Counted from the stretch's first letter, positions 39,801-51,300 are shown. The stretch is DNA of 64,000 bases from Syngnathus acus (GCF_901709675.1 NC_051105.1:4951104-5015103); one strand, 5' to 3'. Notes: generated by a model from the sequence alone, not told the origin. Program-made: numbers and translations.

Positions 39801-42800
39801 ACCAATAAATGAAGGCCATAAAGGAGGTTGTCCACGGGAAAGTCAGGAAGGCCAAGGTTAGATGATTCCTGGGAGCACAGTGTGGTGGCAAGTGATAGAA
39901 GCTGGGACACCCTGACACATACACAAAGTGAGAGAGTCGTGAGTACAGTTCAATAGCGTGTGTGTATGTGTGTGTGTCATATGTAGGAGCTTCATGGGAC
40001 GTCTTGGCGGTTGAGCTTCTATGCGTCGCATAATGTGAAGCAAATCCGCTTATTTCGAGCCTTAGGTGGAGGTGATGAATTTTGTCCATTCATTGTTGAT
40101 TAACTACATGTCTTGATTCCTTAAAGACAAAATCGAGTGTACCACTTGGCGGCAACCTACTGATTCCATTGCCATCCTTGGGCAGCCTTAATTCATAATA
40201 AATAAATAACACTGGAAATGAAACGACTAGAGAGAGACCAATCCCTCCCCAAAATAAAAATCCTCCGTAATCCTCGACTTTGTTAACAATTATGTTGAAT
40301 TCCAGTGGAATGTGGTTTTAGATCAAACGACATTTTAAAGTGATTTTAAGAGCGTTCACCTCTCTGCCGCTATGTTTGGTCCTGCCGTGTACAACAGCTC
40401 CAACTGGTCCTGAAGACAAAGAAAGTTTTGTTATGGGTTCCATTTACCTTTGGTCTTAATTTAAAAATAAGAGTGCATGAACGTACCTTAAAAGGGAGAT
40501 AGTAGATGTCTCTGGCCTGGAAGCGAGAGCGGAGGGGAGGATCCAGCGGGTTCCCTTTGTATTTGGGTACAGGTAGACCGAGGGCGATGACTCGAAAGTC
40601 CTCGCTAACGCGGACAATCTTCCAGTTGTCAAGCTCTTCTTTTGTGTGGTCCTACAGGTTGGGGAAACAATAGAACCTAAATGTGGTTAAAAAGTCAAAG
40701 GATGACAATTAGTTACTCAAGAAGACTGCGCAAGAGTGTTGCGGCTACACAACCAGGAAATAGAAGTGAGAAATTAGAAAAATAGAAAATTGCGATTAAT
40801 TCCACCTAATTTTAAGAAAGAAAAACATGTAGATATTAAATTAAAGGTCATTTAAAAAAATTGTATGTCATTGTATTGGTATCAAACATTCCTAATATAA
40901 ATAAAAGTTAATTAAGATTTTGTGAATTTATTTTAATTTTCTGTATCATAATGTATGACAACATAAGATACATAATATACAATGTTTTAAGTGTGCTGGT
41001 GTTCTGACCTGCAGCAGCTTGTCATAGCGCTCAGCTGCCATGAGGAAGCGTCCGTCCTCCAGCTGCATCTCTCTGTTCTCCAGCAGGTTGTTGAGGACAG
41101 GCAGAACATTCCTTTCAGCTTTCTCCAAACCTTCCAGAAGCAGAACTCGCCCTTGAGTGGCTGCCCTGACGGCGCACTAAGACGAAATGAATGAAGATGA
41201 TGTCATTCCCTTTTGGTCACCAGGAATGTAGACAAACATCAAACCCGAATGTTTTACTGTGCTCTCAAACCCAAGTTGTTATTTCTAGAAGTGATATATT
41301 TTTTTGCCACCAAATGTAGGCTGTAGGGCAACTCTTTGTTTACATTGCGTGTGTGTGGGCACATTTTCAGCTGGAAAAAAAAAAACCAAAAGCGCCTCTT
41401 GACGTCAGCAGGCAGGAAATTTAAGCAGTCTGGGATCACCGCAGAGCCAGCGCGCATATAATTAGGTGTGCGTGTAATGCACATACGGAGCATTGTGCGG
41501 GAAGCTGAGCCATAAAAGCGACTATAGCGAGGCCAGGATGTTCTAAATTTAACTACGAGTCCATTTTCAGCACTGTAATGAGACCATTATTTGGTAATCT
41601 AAAATGACACATGACACGAGACTGGCTTTGAAACTAGTATAAAATTGGTGGGAACCTTTATCGGTCCAATACAGGAATGACTGCTAAGACCAATTCAAGA
41701 TACTGTCCTGGAAAATCTTCAAGTGATTTGGGGTAGCCAAAGTAGTATATCCTTTGAGGGATGCTGCATTGAGAGGTTTTTGGGACTACAGAGACACTAG
41801 CAGATGGTCATCAATTGCTCCTTTAGGGATGTTTGATACCACTTTTTTTTTTTAGAGCGAGAACTCAATTCTTGAGGACTGACTGATACACCCGATACAA
41901 ATACGAAGCACCGATACCAAACACGAGGACAGATACCAAAAACGATAAAGAAACACTATATATTGCAATCTAATGATTTTCGTAAAGGCAATTTTATATT
42001 TCATTTTTTTCATTTCTAGTTCCTGATCGTAAAACATTTACAAAAGGGCGGCTGATATGTCACAAGACCTGATACGATAAGGCTGGTATCAGTGTCGATA
42101 CCGATACCTGGTATCGGCACTTGCCCATTCCGAGCTCTCTTAATACAATGCATCACCGAAACTCTTCTCTTCTATTTAATTTTGCTTTTATCGGAATAAA
42201 CCTGTTTCTTATCTGCAGTACAAAAACCTTATCTAAGGGTATGATGATTTTCTTGGAAAGTCCAGAGAGTTTTAATTCCTTTCACAAGTAAAAAATACTA
42301 TTCCATACTTTTATCAGCAGAAAGATACTTCTTTTAATTTGTAAGGTAAGGTTGAGGAAATGCAATTATTCCGCCTGATGCTAGTGAAACATATCCCCAG
42401 AAAAACTAAAATCCAAATGTTTATTTCGAATAAATTATGTTTCCATTCTATTTCCATTCCGTTTGTCTTTGAGACATCAGTCCTGGAACTTCTCAAACGC
42501 CTCGTACATGGACCTTTTAGTAGCCTCAGCCATTGGAACAGAACAATATTAAAATATATATAAATCCGTTTTATTATCTGTGAGAAAATTGTTATTGTAA
42601 TGTCACTTAAACCAGGATGACATTTTATTTTTATGACACTTTTGTTCGTGTTGAGTGTGGCATTCGTTCAGAGTCACTTAACACTGGGTCAGCGTGGAGC
42701 GCAGAGGCTTATTGGAGGTTGCGTGGCTTACACTAACAACAGTCAAGCGTATCCAATAAATCCATATAAACACCCGGCCAGCCATTAACTTCAAGATGCC

Positions 42801-45800
42801 TTCCTTTCCAATGGAACCGGTAGTGGCGATGGCAAGCTTTTTATTACTGTAATTGAGTGCAGGGTGAATGCCCAACATAAGTGGCTGCTAAGTGGTGAGT
42901 AGTGAGTCCAAAAAAGAAAAACGATTCTATCCTTGCGGCTAATAACTACCAACTAGCGAGCTGGGGGTGCTGCTAGAAAAGAATGTACGAGCGGCAGCAC
43001 AGGGATTGACCCATTCCGGGTGAATGTAGGACTTCCAAATGAGCACGGATCTCTGAGGACTAGATCTTCTAGTTGACATGAGTTCACATGCTACAATTCC
43101 TTTCTAAATTCCGCCGACATCTTAGAACATGTCCTGGAATGTGCACTTAACACACCCTCTGGTAAAACATCTCAACAATTCCTCACACGCATTTGATTTA
43201 ATTCTGATCAACATACTCATGATGGGTGTGAAACTTCTTTGTAGCTTCAGAGACCAAAAATAATTATCATGGGCTGTTTCCCTGGCAACAAGCATAGACA
43301 GGCGGTTTCATCAGGAGGCAAACGTGGGAGGAAGGTGAAGATATTCGCGAGATTAACACGCCATTCTTCTGTTTTAATTATAAACCAACACGTGATATAC
43401 ACATCAGTGGGAAAAGGAGGGTGGAAACGGAGCCCCACTAATTTGGTTCACCGCCTGAAATGCAATTCGCTCCAAAACAAAGACTGCCTCAAACTCTGCA
43501 TGCGCTTCTTCTTTTGACGATTCTGCCCCATATGACCAAAAAAAAGTCCAAAATTGAATGAGACTAGCACTGCTGTGACAAAACACAACAGCTAAGAGAT
43601 GAGTGTTGTGGTAAAGCCAGGATTAAAAAACAAAATCTCATTCAAATGTTACATAGTCTCATTTTTTTGTCCTCTCAGAAAGCAGACTTGTACATTTTAT
43701 TCAGAAAATGTACAGCTAACAAACGTGACACACTAGTTTGAAAATAAAGGTTCAGTAAACTTGATTGTGATTTTGCCCTTTTTGATAAATGAGTGTCTGT
43801 ATTACTAACGCGTCAATTTAAACTCTTTTAAGCATTCAATATGACAACTTTACAAACTTTGCGTGTGTGTGTTAATAATACACACAGTGCATTAGTACAA
43901 GTCAATTTGATTTGGTTTTCTTTGAGGGAAGTTTTGGCCGCAGTAAATCACACCATTATGTGGTTGAATCAATAAAACTATGTTGTGAAATACACAAAAA
44001 ACACGATAGACAAATCAATTCAGTGAATGTGAAACCATGCAGTTAGGAAGGGATCAGATTGTGAAAAGCATCCGATACAGAACAATTTTACTTCACTTTA
44101 GACTTTCCGCAGTGATCTTAAAGAGGAAGCCACTTTGGTTACAGTGGGTCTTGATGATGCTAAAAAGGGAGTTTTCACTTCAGATGAGTAATTGCTGATT
44201 ATTGTTATCTTAAAATGAGGGACAAATAATATGTTGTGGAGGTGACAGCAATACATCACAAGCAGGAGAAAAAGATATTCAAAAATAAAAAACAAAACAC
44301 TTGACTATTTTTATTGGGTCCAATGTTAAGGTTCAATACACCAGAACACATTATGCGGCTCCAAAGAGCTCAACAGGATTTAACCAACCAGGAAGGAAGT
44401 CAGAGAAGCATATCACTTAGTTGAGCAAAAGTCGATTCATGCGGTCTAACCACAGTATGCAACTTATTCTTGTCTCAAAGGCAGACACGTGATGGCAAGT
44501 TGTTGAACTGTCTATTGCATGTACTTTATCATTTTATGCACACTCTATGAGAAACTTGTCATTAAGTGCTTGTGGTCCAGAAAGTGAGCTGTATTTTCTC
44601 ACGTTATTTGTGAGTAAATAGTGGACAGTTTGTAATTTCCTCCACGAGATTGGGAGGGCCTAGGGATATAGCGGGCTCTTCACATGGTAATTCAAGTAAA
44701 TTAGTTCTGTCTGTTTGTCTTTTGCATCACTTCCGGCTGTGCAGCATTTTGCATCACTTCCCATTGCACAGTGTGATATAGAAGTTGACATGAATCTCAC
44801 GCGCGACATGGTTTTGGAACAAGCCATCTTGGAAAACGGCACAAAAAATGACCTCTGATTATTTGTATTCATTTATTGTATTTTGCAGTTTCATTATTGT
44901 GTCTTGAATAGAAAGATACTGCAAGTAAGAAATTCACTGTTGTGACGCTGCATCATTCAAGAGCCCTTTTAGGTAGACTGTCGCTCGTGCGCTCAGTGTA
45001 AATACGGGCCAAACTTTATTTGCCAAAACAAGTCGAGTCAAGCGTCTTATGGCCCATTTGGGCATTTTGGCGCATGGAGTCACCTTGCTCACCAGTCACA
45101 TTGGTAACAGAAAGTAGTCTGCTCTCAGCGTAAAAAACCAAGCGCATCATCATTTTCGAGCCTGGGAAATGGTTTAATTAGCCGTGTTTGTGAATTTAGT
45201 AGAGTCATTGGGTGTCACCATACTCACGACGGTAACAAAACTAGCATCTGCCTACCTGGTCAACGTAGAAGGCGGTTCCCGCTCGGATCTCTCTCCTTTG
45301 TTTCAAGTCGGTCTCTGTGGTGTCCCTGGACAGCGCGACATACTCCACTTCTCGTTTGGTCAACTCCTTTCAAGAACAGGGAAGGACGTTGGCTCAAATC
45401 GCATATGCAAAGGGAATATCGCTAATCAAGAAACGACAGTTGAATCTTTAGGAATGAAGACGATATACACTCCAATGCTGCTATCTAATTTGTTCATTTC
45501 CCAAAAAGAAATGATAGAAAACAAATACCGTGTTAACTTGAACAGGCAAAGTGTTCATACAAATGCAAGAGCCATCTAGATCTAGTGAAAATAAAAGCGT
45601 TAGAACAATTTTAACTTCACTGACAATAGTGTCAAAATTGGGAAATATTTTGTTCCAGTGTCAAACTAGCACCACTATCATGATCATGAACTCTTTATTA
45701 TGCCTTGAGTGATGTGTCAAAATATCATAACACAGTGTGCAGTGTCCTAAACAACTAAAACTGCTTTTATTATCTTTATAGATGCTCATTCCTCACCTGC

Positions 45801-46904
45801 CAAGCCACACTCTCTTGTTTCAAAACAAATCATCCAATGAAAGTTTTTTATTTGCTGTGACATATCCTACGTCTTCGGTGGCCATCCTCATTCAAAATGG
45901 TTGGTGGCAGAGAGGATAGTTTATCATCATTTGGCATTACTTCAGTTTTAAATAGCCAAAATTAAATTTTTATATGCACAGGAAGCAATTTTCTCAAAAG
46001 GAGACGTTGGTTGGCAGGTTTCAATGTCATGTCCGCTCCTCGCTGATTGGTTTATTTCACTGTTTGCTCAGGGTTGCCCTGCCTCGGCGATGCACTTGAT
46101 GAGTCAACTCACCAGACTTAATCGTGGTACAGCACTGAGTCTGGATTTCCAGGCCTTGAGCATTAAACTTGAAAGACTCTACTGTATTTATTTGTACAAG
46201 CATACTCACAAGGTATTGCATCGCTATGGTCCTCCTCAAGGGTCCTGGGGGTCCAATGAGAAAAACGTCCTGACCCAAAAGGTCTTTCTGCATGATCCAT
46301 CGCAGATGCTGTGCAACAGCCTGGGGTAGGACGTCTGCAACTAACAACCAACATTGAGGCAAAGTTATAACACTTATCAATCTTGTTCCTATCATTGCCT
46401 CGTATTCATCAAGTTTACATACTGTGTTTGACAGGAACCAGTTCAGGATTGCGAGGGGTTTTGAGTTTGTAGGAAATATCCCCTATCGTCACAACGTCAC
46501 CTGCAAAGACACAATGTCAACACAACTGGCAGCATTGTCGCACTCACACGCACAGACACAATTACTGCAAAAAAGCAAACACGTCTTCCATCTATTGAGT
46601 TAATTCCACTTTTGGCATGCTTTGATAATTAAAATATCTATAAAGTTAGGCAGTTGGGCTATTGCTAACGTAATAACGTTAAACAATGACTGCCAAACTG
46701 TCGTTGGTTTGCTATTAACATCTAAAGACGTTTATATGTGTTTGGTCTTAGTCTGAGAACTTTACCTGAGGACGTGTTAAGGAGTTTGATCTCATGGCTT
46801 CTCCACATCCAGCCATCTTTCCCCAACACGGCACCAAATATAGTCCTCATCCTCCTGGCAGCAACAGCCGCAGCTGTGCCGCTGCACAACAACTGCGGGT
46901 GCAT
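14221..46904 (-). CDS. vwa8: von Willebrand factor A domain-containing protein 8 (VWA8), 45 coding exons, complete
   Basis: A large mitochondrial-matrix ATPase with MoxR/AAA modules and a C-terminal VWA domain. Coding exons, 5' to 3' on the minus strand: 46904-46766, 46500-46423, 46334-46210, 45366-45256, 41176-41009, 40651-40487, 40409-40360, 39911-39803, 39732-39628, 39513-39385, 39007-38873, 38798-38721, 38514-38354, 38281-38168, 37753-37564, 37410-37333, 37256-37141, 37055-36958, 36871-36765, 36347-36276, 35715-35639, 34298-34223, 34129-33994, 33892-33773, 33689-33484, 32229-32078, 30732-30624, 30495-30357, 29643-29456, 27981-27862, 27758-27694, 27603-27478, 27295-27180, 26689-26538, 26458-26254, 26166-26085, 25529-25325, 21820-21712, 21568-21412, 18526-18418, 17112-16987, 16670-16512, 15675-15577, 15291-15053, 14329-14221. 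All junctions are GT-AG and phase-compatible, totalling 5709 bases, 1902 aa plus stop. Human VWA8 is about 1905 aa with 45 exons (from memory). Intron sizes range from about 70 bases to 4.1 kb. Confidence 0.95.
15363..15568 (+). repeat. L2/Maui-like LINE 3'-end fragment, in vwa8 intron 43
   Basis: Well-preserved pieces include 'CTGGTCGCCAGCCAATTGCA', 'CTATGGACAATTTGGAGCGG', 'GAGGAAACCGGAGCACCTGG' and 'ACGGGGAGAACACGCAAAC'. It occupies about 206 of the 285 bases of the intron and ends 7-8 bases from the donor of exon 43 (minus-strand GT at 15575-15576). Confidence 0.75.
20641..20674. repeat. GT dinucleotide microsatellite
   Basis: Uninterrupted (GT)17 in vwa8 intron 39, with a shorter GT run just before it. 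Confidence 0.95.
23004..23120. mobile_element. Short fold-back MITE in vwa8 intron 37
   Basis: 117 bp with imperfect inverted ends: TACCGTAAATTTCGGACTAT on the left and a right end reading TTATAGTCCTAAAATTACGGTA. TA at each edge fits a Tc1/mariner-type target duplication. The interior contains a second 'TATAGTCCGG' unit. Non-coding. Confidence 0.7.
25325..32229 (-). CDS. vwa8: VWA8 exons 26-37: linker between ATPase modules and VWA domain
   Basis: Encodes residues 982-1534. This segment has no catalytic motif I recognise; it contains beta-rich repeats ([11 protein letters not shown] in exon 30, [20 protein letters not shown] in exon 32, [16 protein letters not shown] in exon 37) that resemble propeller strands, an inference. 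Exons 34 and 35 were trimmed to acceptor and donor sites that match human spacing (GFPDLM joined to SPNEVYSF). Longer in-frame versions are also possible: exon 34 to 26499, exon 35 from 26482. Confidence 0.9.
28891..28916. other. Perfect 10 bp hairpin in vwa8 intron 29
   Basis: AGTTGGGAAA and TTTCCCAACT are perfect reverse complements around the 6-base loop TAAGAG. Too short for a microRNA precursor as it stands; the flanks do not extend the stem cleanly. Function unknown. Confidence 0.5.
30800..31020 (-). repeat. L2/Maui-like LINE 3'-end fragment, in vwa8 intron 26
   Basis: Minus-strand copy with recognisable 'AGTTTGCATGTTCCCCCTGT', 'CCACATTCCAAAAGCATGCA', 'CAAATTGTCCGTAGGTGTGA' and 'GACCAGTTCAGGGTGTCCCC' blocks. 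It lies about 70 bases upstream of exon 27 on the transcribed strand. Confidence 0.7.
31903..31962 (+). repeat. Short L2-like 5'-end fragment
   Basis: 'ATTCATTTTCGAGACCGCTT' followed by 'ATTCTCATTTGGGTCGCAAG' is the usual first segment of the same fish repeat, truncated after about 60 bases. Confidence 0.55.
32425..32442. repeat. 18-base C homopolymer
   Basis: Eighteen consecutive C in vwa8 intron 25. The transcribed strand therefore reads G18. Confidence 0.9.
33484..35715 (-). CDS. vwa8: VWA8 exons 21-25: third ATPase module core
   Basis: Encodes residues 777-981. The third P-loop GNQGVGKN (774-781) spans the exon 20/21 junction. Exon 22 encodes [16 protein letters not shown]. Exon 23 has a canonical Walker [11 protein letters not shown] (837 onward). 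Exon 24 encodes [19 protein letters not shown], the conserved sensor region. Exon 25 carries VVNIVKHLQ at its end. This is the most conserved part of the protein. Confidence 0.93.
34848..34985. repeat. CA-rich low-complexity tract
   Basis: Interrupted CACACG/CACACA runs in vwa8 intron 21. No coding potential. Confidence 0.75.
36276..39007 (-). CDS. vwa8: VWA8 exons 11-20: second ATPase module
   Basis: Encodes residues 394-776. The second P-loop is intact as GTKGCGKS (436-443), split by the exon 11/12 junction. Walker B is LLLLDG (499-504) in exon 13, within [13 protein letters not shown]. Sensor-type and arginine-finger regions follow ([14 protein letters not shown] in exon 15, LSTRQLLRI in exon 17). 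Exon 15 has a Ser-rich insert (GASSSSSKG) relative to human. Exon 18 is the least conserved part; its donor was placed by frame and by alignment to the human CEVTSGTL region. Confidence 0.9.
39385..41176 (-). CDS. vwa8: VWA8 exons 5-10: rest of first ATPase module
   Basis: Encodes residues 152-393. Exon 5 has a Walker B-like VLLLEG (about 162-167) and the conserved [16 protein letters not shown]. Exon 6 holds [15 protein letters not shown] followed by the [12 protein letters not shown] motif, typical of MoxR-type modules. Exon 10 has two in-frame acceptors. The downstream one (exon start 39513) is preceded by a pyrimidine-rich tract and gives KFELLDG, matching human spacing. The upstream one (39558) would add 15 residues. 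Confidence 0.9.
41829..42129. repeat. GATACC-rich dispersed repeat (unclassified)
   Basis: In the 4.1 kb vwa8 intron 4. Many copies of GATAC/GATACC occur on both flanks, and a near-palindrome (CGATACCGATACCTGGTATCGG, split by a few mismatches) lies near 42091-42115. This resembles a degraded fish DNA transposon with 'ATCGGTATCGG'-type ends. Boundaries and class are uncertain. Confidence 0.4.
45256..46904 (-). CDS. vwa8: VWA8 exons 1-4: mitochondrial presequence and first P-loop
   Basis: Encodes residues 1-151. The start ATG at 46904-46902 opens a short Ala/Arg-rich N-terminus ([19 protein letters not shown]) with no acidic residue before residue 30, as expected for a matrix-targeting presequence. 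Exon 3 carries the first ATPase loop as [12 protein letters not shown] (about residues 96-107). Here the Walker A lysine is replaced (G-P-P-G-P-L-R-R), as I recall for human VWA8. Exon 4 carries the conserved [17 protein letters not shown] stretch. Confidence 0.93.
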
Positions 46905-47706
46905 ATTTGTATTTAACCGATGTTGCAGCCGCCACTGTCATACAAAGTTGACATTCACAGATAAATAAACTAAGGTGAGCAACTGCTGTTTGCCCTAGAC
47001 AGGCTTGTTACATGTCACCTCATTGTTTTCGCAAGACGGTATGATTTCGAGGTGGGACTAAAATGTCCGTGGGTTTTGAGTTTCGTGTAGGAACAAGATG
47101 ATAACATTAGACCGTTCCGAGTATTCGTCACTGTCACGATGTGAGATTGAAATGTTAACCGGATTTTTTCCCTAAAATATCAAAAACACATACATTTACA
47201 GGCCTATGTAAATTGGGTATCAAAATAAAGAAAAAACAACGAAACTGCGATTTGTGACCAATTTGTGCATTGTATGTTTAATGAATGCTGCTCAACACCA
47301 AAATAAATGTAACATTTACAACAAAGTAAATGTTTAATCTTATTATATAATTTATATATAAATTCCATCTGTAAACATATTTTTAATTGAAACGCCATTT
47401 AGGTTGACAATACAGCACATACTGTTTTTTCAATATAAATGTGGCAATCAGAACTATTCAGTTCACTTACATAATCATAAACATCAAATACACATGACAG
47501 ACCATAACAATGACAATATCTGTTAAAAAAAACTTAAGACTCAATGTAACAACCAAAAATATCTTAATCCAAAACAAGTGATTGTCTTTTTTACCCTAGT
47601 ATGACCAGTCCCCTGAAATGTTTAACAATCTTCAGCAATAAAAAGTGAATATGTCTTATATAATTAATTTAATAAGGTCATTATTTTTTACATAAAATTA
47701 GTACCT

Positions 47707-47867
47707 TTAAAATGCATTTTGCCACACATCAGGTAACTACCAATCACAGCTCATCTTGCAATGCAAACAGATGAGCCTTGATTACTCTGAGCATTATTTT
47801 CAGTCGACAGTGGACTCACAGTTTAAGGAAAATATATTACAACAGCAGGTGGCAAAATGCATTTTAA
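47707..47867. mobile_element. 161 bp TTAA-flanked fold-back element
   Basis: The left arm TTTAAAATGCATTTTGCCAC (47706-47725) is repeated as its exact reverse complement at 47849-47868. The arms begin and end with TTAA (47707-47710, 47864-47867), the target site used by piggyBac and Kolobok elements. Non-coding interior of about 123 bases. Class is an inference. Confidence 0.6.
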
Positions 47868-48064
47868 ATGTCTTAACTGTACATGACAAATAATGAAGGT
47901 ATCAAATTTGTACTGTTTTTTTTTTTAAATGGCTAAAGAAGTAACCCATCATTTTAATTCTCTACATTTTTCCAGAATCAGATGTTAGGAAATATATTTC
48001 AATGATATCACGATAACAACTTTATCTTTACAGTCCGCAGATTTGGAAAGGACGTCAAGACATA

Positions 48065-48072
48065 TGACGTCA
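48065..48072. promoter_or_regulatory. Perfect CRE palindrome TGACGTCA
   Basis: Full CREB/ATF consensus 230 bases upstream of the dgkh start codon. A half site TGACGT follows at 48107-48112. Confidence 0.6.
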
Positions 48073-48116
48073 TAAAAACACGCACTTCGCCCCGAACGTG
48101 CGCGCTTGACGTAGGT

Positions 48117-48122
48117 CACGTG
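48117..48122. promoter_or_regulatory. E-box CACGTG upstream of dgkh
   Basis: Embedded in GGTCACGTGG, a USF/TFE-type context, 10 bases after the half-CRE. Confidence 0.5.
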
Positions 48123-48302
48123 GTGCCTGTGGAGGTTCCTTGGAAGAGGTGGGTGGAGGGCGGAGGTAGCAGGAAGGAAAGCTGTCGTTCGATCCACTCG
48201 GTGCGCGTATGAGCGCCGTCCAAGCAGCGTGAAGTCGTCCTCCTCCTGAGCGAGCTTGGCGTGTTGTCTCCCCGTAGAGGACCGACAGAGAGAGACGCGG
48301 AT

Positions 48303-51300
48303 ATGGAGGATGCCTGCCATTACACCCGCAGCCCTGCCTGGGAGGAGCTGGTTAGTCAAGCAAGCGATATTTTGTATTTACAAAAAAAAAAACTTTTATT
48401 CATTCAGTGCCGCGACAATTGCTCAAGTAATAACAACCAACCGTGATTATGTCACACTTTAAAATACTTTTCTGTTTGCTTTTCGCCTGATTTTTCAGCT
48501 TGAAGACTTAACGGAGCCCATCGAACCAGTTGTGGCTCTATAAGTGATCATTTTATTATTTCGCTGCCAAAAATGAAAACAACAATGACAACCGGGCTCG
48601 TGTTATCATGGTGTTGCGTGGAGTGTGCCTTACATGATCAATAACTGTCTTTCCTCTTGACTGGTGTCGGTCTTCCCTCGCACCAGCCTGCACCACCGTC
48701 CACAGCGATGACAGGCTTGAGACTCCTCCGAATCCGGAAGGGAGCGGCGGACCGAGCCGAAGCCACTTGGTCATAACCTCGGCTCCTCTTGTCACCCCTC
48801 ACAGGAGCCGGATAAAGGGCCCGCGTCTGCGGTAAGGATCCATCCCCATGAGGTGGGCGCTGTCTCGGTGTCCGTTGCTGCGGACGAATCGTCTGACAGC
48901 GAGGTGGAGCAGGAGGGTCCGCAGAAACTCATCCGGAAAGTGTCCACCTCAGGACAGATCAGAAGCAAGGTACGAGGCAAATGAGCGTGCAAACATCAAA
49001 TAAATTACAATCACAATTGATATCTCAAATTGATATACAATCGGTATCTCAGCCGTCATTCAAATCAACAGTTATCTTTGTAAAGGCAGATTTCTTTTTT
49101 TTTTTGCATTGGGTGTCATTATATGCTTGGCTACCAATAGAGGAATGTGCACAGTTACTCTAAAATTGTTTATTAGTTATTTTATTTTATTCGATTCAAG
49201 TACTGTAACCTCAATGTAAACATAAATTATGGTAGCTGCCATGTAACTACAGTCAAGCATAACTTGGGCTATGTTTACTTTAAACTATAGGCTACTACAG
49301 GCTTGGAGGTACAAATACAAACATCTTAACAGTAAGTAGCATGATAAGAGTGATATAAAATATGATATATATAAATAAATGTATAAAAAATATTTTTAAA
49401 TGATGCCTGTTGTGAAATGATCATGATTAAAATTGTAAATCATTTTATTACATTAGATGCTCTGAAATCAAATAGGATCATATTTTTTTCAAGCGTGGCA
49501 ATAAAATTAGAGAATTTATTCCATTTCTAAAGACAGATGCATTTGTATAAGATTTTGTTGACGTGTAGTGTATTTAATAATGTGGCTGGTCACAATATGA
49601 TATCAATGTTTTCGGTTAAATGGGCAGAAAAATGGGTGACAAGTTGTGCAGCATTTATGATGCGCAAAAGTCTTCTTAAAATGTACAGTGCAGTGACATA
49701 TTTATTGAATTATTTATTACAATGAAAAAATGACCTTAAAAAAAGCTAGAGGCATGTATTGTGCTGCATTAGTTTCATGAGAATTATTTTGTGTGCGTGT
49801 GCGTGTGTGTGTGACACGACGCAGACATTGGTAAGCAAATGCGTTACTAATTCTTCCGCATGGTGACCTAAGCTTCCTTGGCCCACTTATCTTCTACACT
49901 GAAATGGAGCGCCGCACTCCCACGCCAATGGATCCACTTAATTATTGACTGTTCCACTTCAATCCATTTACATTATTTAACATCGGAAGGGGTGCATATC
50001 AAATTTTACATGTGGAATAAAAAAAAGTTGCATGAATGTCTTCATTGCAATTGGGACCTGTTGGAAAGCTTTTTTGATTCGCTAATTAAACAGTTCCACA
50101 TTAAAATTAATCATTTTGCAATATATACTGTGCAGCCTCTCAATTTGAGGACACATCTGGTTCAGGATGCTGGTTGACCTTTGATTTAAAATCGAGGCTC
50201 GAAACAATGTTTTTTCTTTGAGGAATGTTTTTGCTAAATCTGAAACTTTCTGATTTTGAGGAGCATTTTTTGCCTGTTTATTCTGAAGCAAGGATTTAAC
50301 TCCAAAATAAAATTACGACTATATAACGGGGGAGTTGATTGTAGGGCTCCAGCTAAGAAATATTCTAGGATTTGGGGATCCTGAAAATTCTAATGAATGA
50401 TGGAGTACTTGGATATATGGCTTTTTTGCTTAATTAAAGAGCAATTTGGATTTGGAAGATGAAAATATGACATTTAATAACGAATAATAACAAACGACCA
50501 GTTGCAGAGCTTCCAACCAACAGAATACTTCCAGAACAATTTGTCTGAATATTCTTATCTTTACAAATTTTATAAAGAACACTGCTGTGGAACAGTTATT
50601 CCAGTATATTTTGCCGTACAATTAAAATGATTCTGCATAATGTCCAATTGCACAACATAATCATTACTCTATAAATCAAAATTATCAATGGCTCCAATAT
50701 TTTTAATTTTAAAATTTAAAAACATATCTTCTAATCCCCACAAAAGAAATTTAAGGACCAGCTCAGGAAGTATGAGAATTTACACTTTTTAAATGATGCT
50801 AAACGTGAATATGCAAAGTCTTTGCTGGTACGTTGTGCTAACACAACGTTGTATGGGTCAGTGGGGTTGTTTTAGGTGTGTGTGTGTGAGAGTTGCTAAT
50901 GGATCATGTGTCTGTACGCTCAAGAGAGTGTTGTTCCACTGGATTGTTTGCTCAGCTCTGGACGGTATGTGTGCATGTGTGTGTTGGTGCACATGCATGT
51001 GTCCATTTTTCCCCATGTCGCTGTCCACTGTACGTCCGTCTTCCGGTTCTTTGGTTGCCGCAGACAACCATGTCCTTGGTAGCTGCTGTTGGCGTCATTA
51101 AGATGAATGGGAACACATGCCACAGTGGGGCTCCTCTAGTAATTATCTTGATATGTCTTCTCTGTGGGGACATTTGGTTCAAATTTTGAGAGCGCTACAA
51201 AACCATTGCATATGCGAGCTGGAAAACAAAGTTATAAAAAATGTTTTTCCCCCTGCTGTTTACCCGCTTTACAATCATCCTTATGTATTGTTTGCACGTT

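Larger units (their letters stand above)
46905..48302. promoter_or_regulatory. Head-to-head vwa8/dgkh intergenic promoter region
   Basis: 1.4 kb between the two divergent start codons. The vwa8 side and centre are AT-rich. The last ~250 bases (48050-48302) become GC- and CpG-rich and carry a CRE, a half-CRE and an E-box, fitting a dgkh core promoter. A 161 bp fold-back lies at 47707-47867. No gene seen in it. Confidence 0.55.
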
